Source of the DNA: Halothiobacillus sp.
GTDB taxonomy: Bacteria > Pseudomonadota > Gammaproteobacteria > Halothiobacillales > Halothiobacillaceae
Reading direction: 5' to 3'
NCBI GenBank assembly: GCA_023255735.1
Contig: JAGDVP010000001.1
Coordinates: 1-64,000, forward strand
DNA length: 64,000 nt
Each line of letters begins with the position of its first letter. The first letter of the stretch is position 1. A model generated the notes under the pieces. That model searched no databases, had not been told where the DNA came from, and worked only from the letters and a program-made list of their open reading frames with translations. Shown in pieces: positions 60,676 to 64,000 of the stretch. Made by a program: the position numbers and the translations under genes.

Positions 60676-60697
60676 ATATGTTATTACATACCATCTA
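60675..60697 (+). promoter_or_regulatory. Candidate second Zur-like operator upstream of the iota-CA-like gene
   Basis: GATATGTTATTACATACCATCTA matches GAAATGTTATANTATAACATTTC at 16/22 positions by hand; AT-rich context. Confidence 0.35.
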
Positions 60698-60784
60698 TCT
60701 CTATAAGTAAAAGATTATATGAATAAATTTTTTTCTATAAACTGAGTGTGATTGATTTCTTGGTAACTGCTGGAGTAGTGAACG

Positions 60785-61384
60785 ATGAAGCGTACTTTGA
60801 TCAAAGTAGCAACTTTTGGGCTTGTATTGGCGTTGGGCGTAAATGGGGCAGTGTATGCAACGACTCAGGAATCTGTGCCCACGGCGTCAACCGCAAAACT
60901 GGGCAAGCATCATGCTCAACCAATCACGGTTGAGGATGTACTACAGGCGCAAAAAGAGTGGGGAGATGGCATCGTTGAGATCGGTAAAATTTTTACGGCG
61001 GGTGGCGATTACAAAGCAGCAGCAAGCAAATTTATCGACCATTATTACGCTTATGGTGATGGAAAAGTTTTATTTAAGCCCACCCGTGCAGCGGCTGATC
61101 AATTTCGTGAAACCAAAGAAGGTGCCTTGTCTTACTTTGTAACAGGTATTGATAAGGAAGATCATGGATTCGCGATTCAGCCTTGGAGCAAAGTCCGGTT
61201 TGAGAACTCAGATGTTGATATTGAAAATGGTGATGCAATTGCGTTGGGTAATTACTTTTTTACCGATGCAAAAACCAATGAAGAAGTAAAAGTGGAGTTT
61301 ACCTTTGGTTATAAACGCGCCAAAGATGGCCATTTAGAAATATTCCTGCACCATTCGTCTATTCCTTATCAAGAGGCACATTAA
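60785..61384 (+). CDS. Secreted iota-class carbonic-anhydrase-like protein (COG4337 / CaMKII-association-domain fold)
   Basis: Signal peptide MKRTLIKVATFGLVLALGVNGAVYA; KVLFKPTRAAADQFRETKEGALSYFVTG, GFAIQPWSKVRFEN, ALGNYFFTD, VEFTFGYKR, C-terminal LHHSSIPY. SD ctggag before ATG. Confidence 0.6.
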   Translation: MKRTLIKVATFGLVLALGVNGAVYATTQESVPTASTAKLGKHHAQPITVEDVLQAQKEWGDGIVEIGKIFTAGGDYKAAASKFIDHYYAYGDGKVLFKPTRAAADQFRETKEGALSYFVTGIDKEDHGFAIQPWSKVRFENSDVDIENGDAIALGNYFFTDAKTNEEVKVEFTFGYKRAKDGHLEIFLHHSSIPYQEAH

Positions 61385-61386
61385 AA

Positions 61387-61412
61387 CCCAAGCCCTCGCA
61401 ATGAGGGGCTTG
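61387..61412 (+). terminator. Strong hairpin after the iota-CA-like gene (terminator or 3' stabiliser, no clear U tract)
   Basis: CCAAGCCCTC-GCAAT-GAGGGGCTTGG. Confidence 0.5.
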
Positions 61413-61525
61413 GTGGTAATCAAGCAAGTGAGATCTAGCGCAACGAAACCTACCTGGGGAATTAACGGGGATGACTCTTTAATTTCTCGGCGAAATAGCT
61501 GAAAAAATCAGTCCGCTTATGGGAT

Positions 61526-63004
61526 TTAACCGTTGGTATACAACCAATCGAGAATGGCATCTTGCACGCGCGAGCCGCCGCCGTTTTGTACATTGGGTTC
61601 ATTTTGCAAAATCACCACCACATACCGCCGCCCTGATTCAGTGAGAATATACCCCGCGCCGGCGCGCACATCGCGCAGAGTGCCGGTTTTAAGGTGAATC
61701 ATGCCGCGAGCCGCTTCGCCTTTCATGCGTTTGCGCATGGTGCCATCAATGCCGGCGATGGGGAGGGATGCCATCAGCTCCGGCATGGTAGGGCTATCCC
61801 AGGCATAGCGCAAAAGCTGCCCCATTTCGCGCGGGCTGATGCGGTCTTTGCGCGAGAGCCCTGAGCCGTTTTCAATATCAAAGCCCGGCCAGTTAAACCC
61901 TTGGCGTTTAAGCCAGCCATCGATAGCCATTTTGGATTTAAGCAGGGTGCCCGGCGCGCCCTCGAGCTCCGCGCCAATGGTCAGGAAAATTTGCCGCGCC
62001 ATGAGGTTGTTTGACCATTTATTTTGCAGATACAAATACTGAGTTAAATTTTCAGAATTGTGCTGCGCTAAAAATACTGCGTTTTTGGGTACGAGGCCTT
62101 CGCTCCAGCTGCCATCAATTTTGCCGCCTTGCTGCGCAAACAGATGCACGAATGCCGCATAAAAGGCATCGTTGGCATTGCCGGCGACCAAGTAATATTG
62201 ATCGGGTTGGCATTCGGTACTGATGGTGCCGGTAATATTTAAGGTAGGGGTGTTGGTATCTGAATTTAAAACGGCAATAGCAGGCTGGTTGTTTTTGCCG
62301 CTGCAATCGCCTTTGTTGAGCTTGATGTCGTTGTTTACGGTTAAGTTTTGATTGGGCGGCCAGGCTTTAACAATGGGCCCTTTGCCGGCTTGATCGGGCG
62401 GGGCGATCAGCACGCGGGTGGCTCTATTATCGAGCAGCAGGGCTTGCGGTAGGGCGTTGTAGACGCGCTCAGGGTGGCCATCAAACTCGCTCGGGTCGGC
62501 CGGTCCCGGATCAAAATAGCTGTTATCGAGCACGAGCTTGCCGGTAATTTGCTGAATGCCTAAATCATGAATTTGCCGGATTAAATCCCACAAATCTTCG
62601 CTGCGAAACCATGGGTCGCCCACGCCTTTAATGTATAAATTGCCGCGAATCACCCCGTTGACAGGCAGGGCATCGGCATAGACCCGGGTCGGCCATTGAT
62701 AGTTTGAGCCGAGCACATCCAACGCCACAACCGAGGTAACGAGTTTCATGACCGAAGCGGGGTTGAACAAATCATCGGGCAGGTGAGTGAGCAGGGGTTT
62801 GTTGCTATCAACCGCCTGCACCCAAATGCCTAAGTCATCTAGATTGAGTTTTTGTTTTTTGAGCGCATCCAGCACGCTGGTGGGGATGGCGGCTTCGGCG
62901 GCATAGAGCGCAGGCGCAAAAATAACAAGAGAACAAGCCAGCGCACACATGACAATAAGACGCAAAAATGGCTGAAAAACTCGGGGCATAAGGGTGCTCA
63001 GCAA
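61526..63004 (-). CDS. dacB: D-alanyl-D-alanine carboxypeptidase/endopeptidase (PBP4 family)
   Basis: FNPASVMKLVTS (SxxK), ENGSGLSRKDRIS, HLKTGTLRDVRAGAGY (KTG); signal peptide. Confidence 0.93.
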   Translation of the reverse strand: MLSTLMPRVFQPFLRLIVMCALACSLVIFAPALYAAEAAIPTSVLDALKKQKLNLDDLGIWVQAVDSNKPLLTHLPDDLFNPASVMKLVTSVVALDVLGSNYQWPTRVYADALPVNGVIRGNLYIKGVGDPWFRSEDLWDLIRQIHDLGIQQITGKLVLDNSYFDPGPADPSEFDGHPERVYNALPQALLLDNRATRVLIAPPDQAGKGPIVKAWPPNQNLTVNNDIKLNKGDCSGKNNQPAIAVLNSDTNTPTLNITGTISTECQPDQYYLVAGNANDAFYAAFVHLFAQQGGKIDGSWSEGLVPKNAVFLAQHNSENLTQYLYLQNKWSNNLMARQIFLTIGAELEGAPGTLLKSKMAIDGWLKRQGFNWPGFDIENGSGLSRKDRISPREMGQLLRYAWDSPTMPELMASLPIAGIDGTMRKRMKGEAARGMIHLKTGTLRDVRAGAGYILTESGRRYVVVILQNEPNVQNGGGSRVQDAILDWLYTNG

Positions 63005-63077
63005 AACAAAAGATAACGCGAAATCGGGTTTGGTGTAGCCGGGCTCAGGGGAAGTCCGGCGGGCTGCGTGGCGCTGT

Positions 63078-63365
63078 TTAGCCTAGGTGAAATTGGCAAA
63101 GGTAGGCAGTATCGACCGTGCAGCGCATTTGTAGTTTGGCGTTGGCGGGCGCTTCAAACACGGTGCCGGCGGGCGCGGTAAACTCGGGTGCATCATTAAT
63201 CGAAACCCACATTTGGCCTGCAACCACCGTCATGGTTTCTGGCGCTTTTAACTGAAACACATGCGTGCCCGGCAGCATCACACCCACGGTGGCGCCGGCA
63301 TCGCCATGATCAAAGCGCAGCGATTGCACGGTATCATTAAAAAAGCGGTTATGAACGATCGACAT
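63078..63365 (-). CDS. ppnP: Pyrimidine/purine nucleoside phosphorylase (DUF1255, PpnP-like)
   Basis: GVMLPGTHVFQLKAPETMTVVAGQMWVSI, small cupin; start refined to 63365. Confidence 0.88.
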   Translation of the reverse strand: MSIVHNRFFNDTVQSLRFDHGDAGATVGVMLPGTHVFQLKAPETMTVVAGQMWVSINDAPEFTAPAGTVFEAPANAKLQMRCTVDTAYLCQFHLG

Positions 63366-63543
63366 AAGTAACTCCTGACGGGCTGCTAGGATCAAATGGG
63401 CTGAAAAATATCAGGCTATTCTAGCCAAAAGCCGCAATAAACCTAGGATAATTTTGTAACATCGTGCGGGTTTGATGCGTGAATTTGGGGTGCTTTGCGC
63501 TACACTACGCGACCTTAAAATTTTTGTTTCTTGTGGCGATGTT

Positions 63544-64000
63544 ATGCTTGAAATTAATCCGATAATGTTTCGAATCAAAGAGTTAATCTCGCGGGCGGCA
63601 GCGCTTCGGGGGTATCTTTGACTTTGATGTCAAAAAAGAGCGCTTAGAGGAGGTTGATCGTGAGCTTGAGGTGCCGGATGTATGGAATGATCCGGCTCGG
63701 GCGCAGGCCTTAGGCAAAGAGCGCGCCGCGCTTGAGCGTGTGGTGCACACCCTAACGGATATGGCGCAAGGTTTGAGCGACAACGCCGATTTGCTCGAAA
63801 TGGCCGCCGAAGAAGACGATCAGGCTTCCGTGGATGCCATTGAAAAAGATATTGCTGAATTTGAACAGCAAATCGCCGATTTAGAATTTCGGCGGATGTT
63901 CGCCGGCGAAATGGACGCCTCTAACGCATATTTGGATATTCAATCGGGAGCGGGTGGCACCGAATCGCAAGATTGGGCGAGTATTCTGCTGCGTATGTAT
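63544..64000 (+). CDS. prfB: Peptide chain release factor 2 (programmed +1 frameshift; truncated by window end)
   Basis: ATG 63544 [25 protein letters not shown] then TGA 63619-63621; +1 shift gives [39 protein letters not shown]...[19 protein letters not shown]. Confidence 0.96.

Noticed and set aside
60748-61142. Short plus-strand ORFs (61 aa and 99 aa) overlapping the iota-CA-like gene
   Set aside because: Alternate frames of the better supported 199-aa secreted ORF, which has its own SD and signal peptide.

Overview
This 64 kb window is a gammaproteobacterial chromosome segment, mostly housekeeping genes. I saw no IS elements, prophage or CRISPR array. Main blocks: tRNA-Arg, icd and groESL with a sigma32-type promoter; amiC-mutL-miaA-hfq-hflX; hflKC-DUF2065-hisZ-purA; rpsP-rimM-trmD-rplS; htpG, lpxC, dciA, secA and argJ; sucCD-nadE; rsmE-bioA-nfeD-lipoprotein-slipin; metK-SAH riboswitch-ahcY-metF; tkt-gap-pgk-pyk-fba; an EAL/GGDEF protein, ppx, recJ, dacB and ppnP; and prfB with its programmed +1 frameshift, truncated by the window end. 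The unusual content is as follows. (1) A block on the opposite strand splits the conserved hflX/hflKC neighbourhood. It holds a divergent two-subunit CydA-like cytochrome with a fused cytochrome c domain plus a soluble cytochrome c. It also holds a hisI-(yidD::COG0523 GTPase) operon behind a strong Zur-box-like palindrome. (2) A secreted protein at 60785-61384 looks like an iota-class (COG4337/CaMKII-AD-like) carbonic anhydrase, with a second, weaker Zur-like sequence directly upstream. Together these suggest a zinc-sparing programme. (3) An SAH riboswitch lies between metK and ahcY with a possible alternative-pairing terminator. All family assignments come from reading protein motifs; no database search was run.
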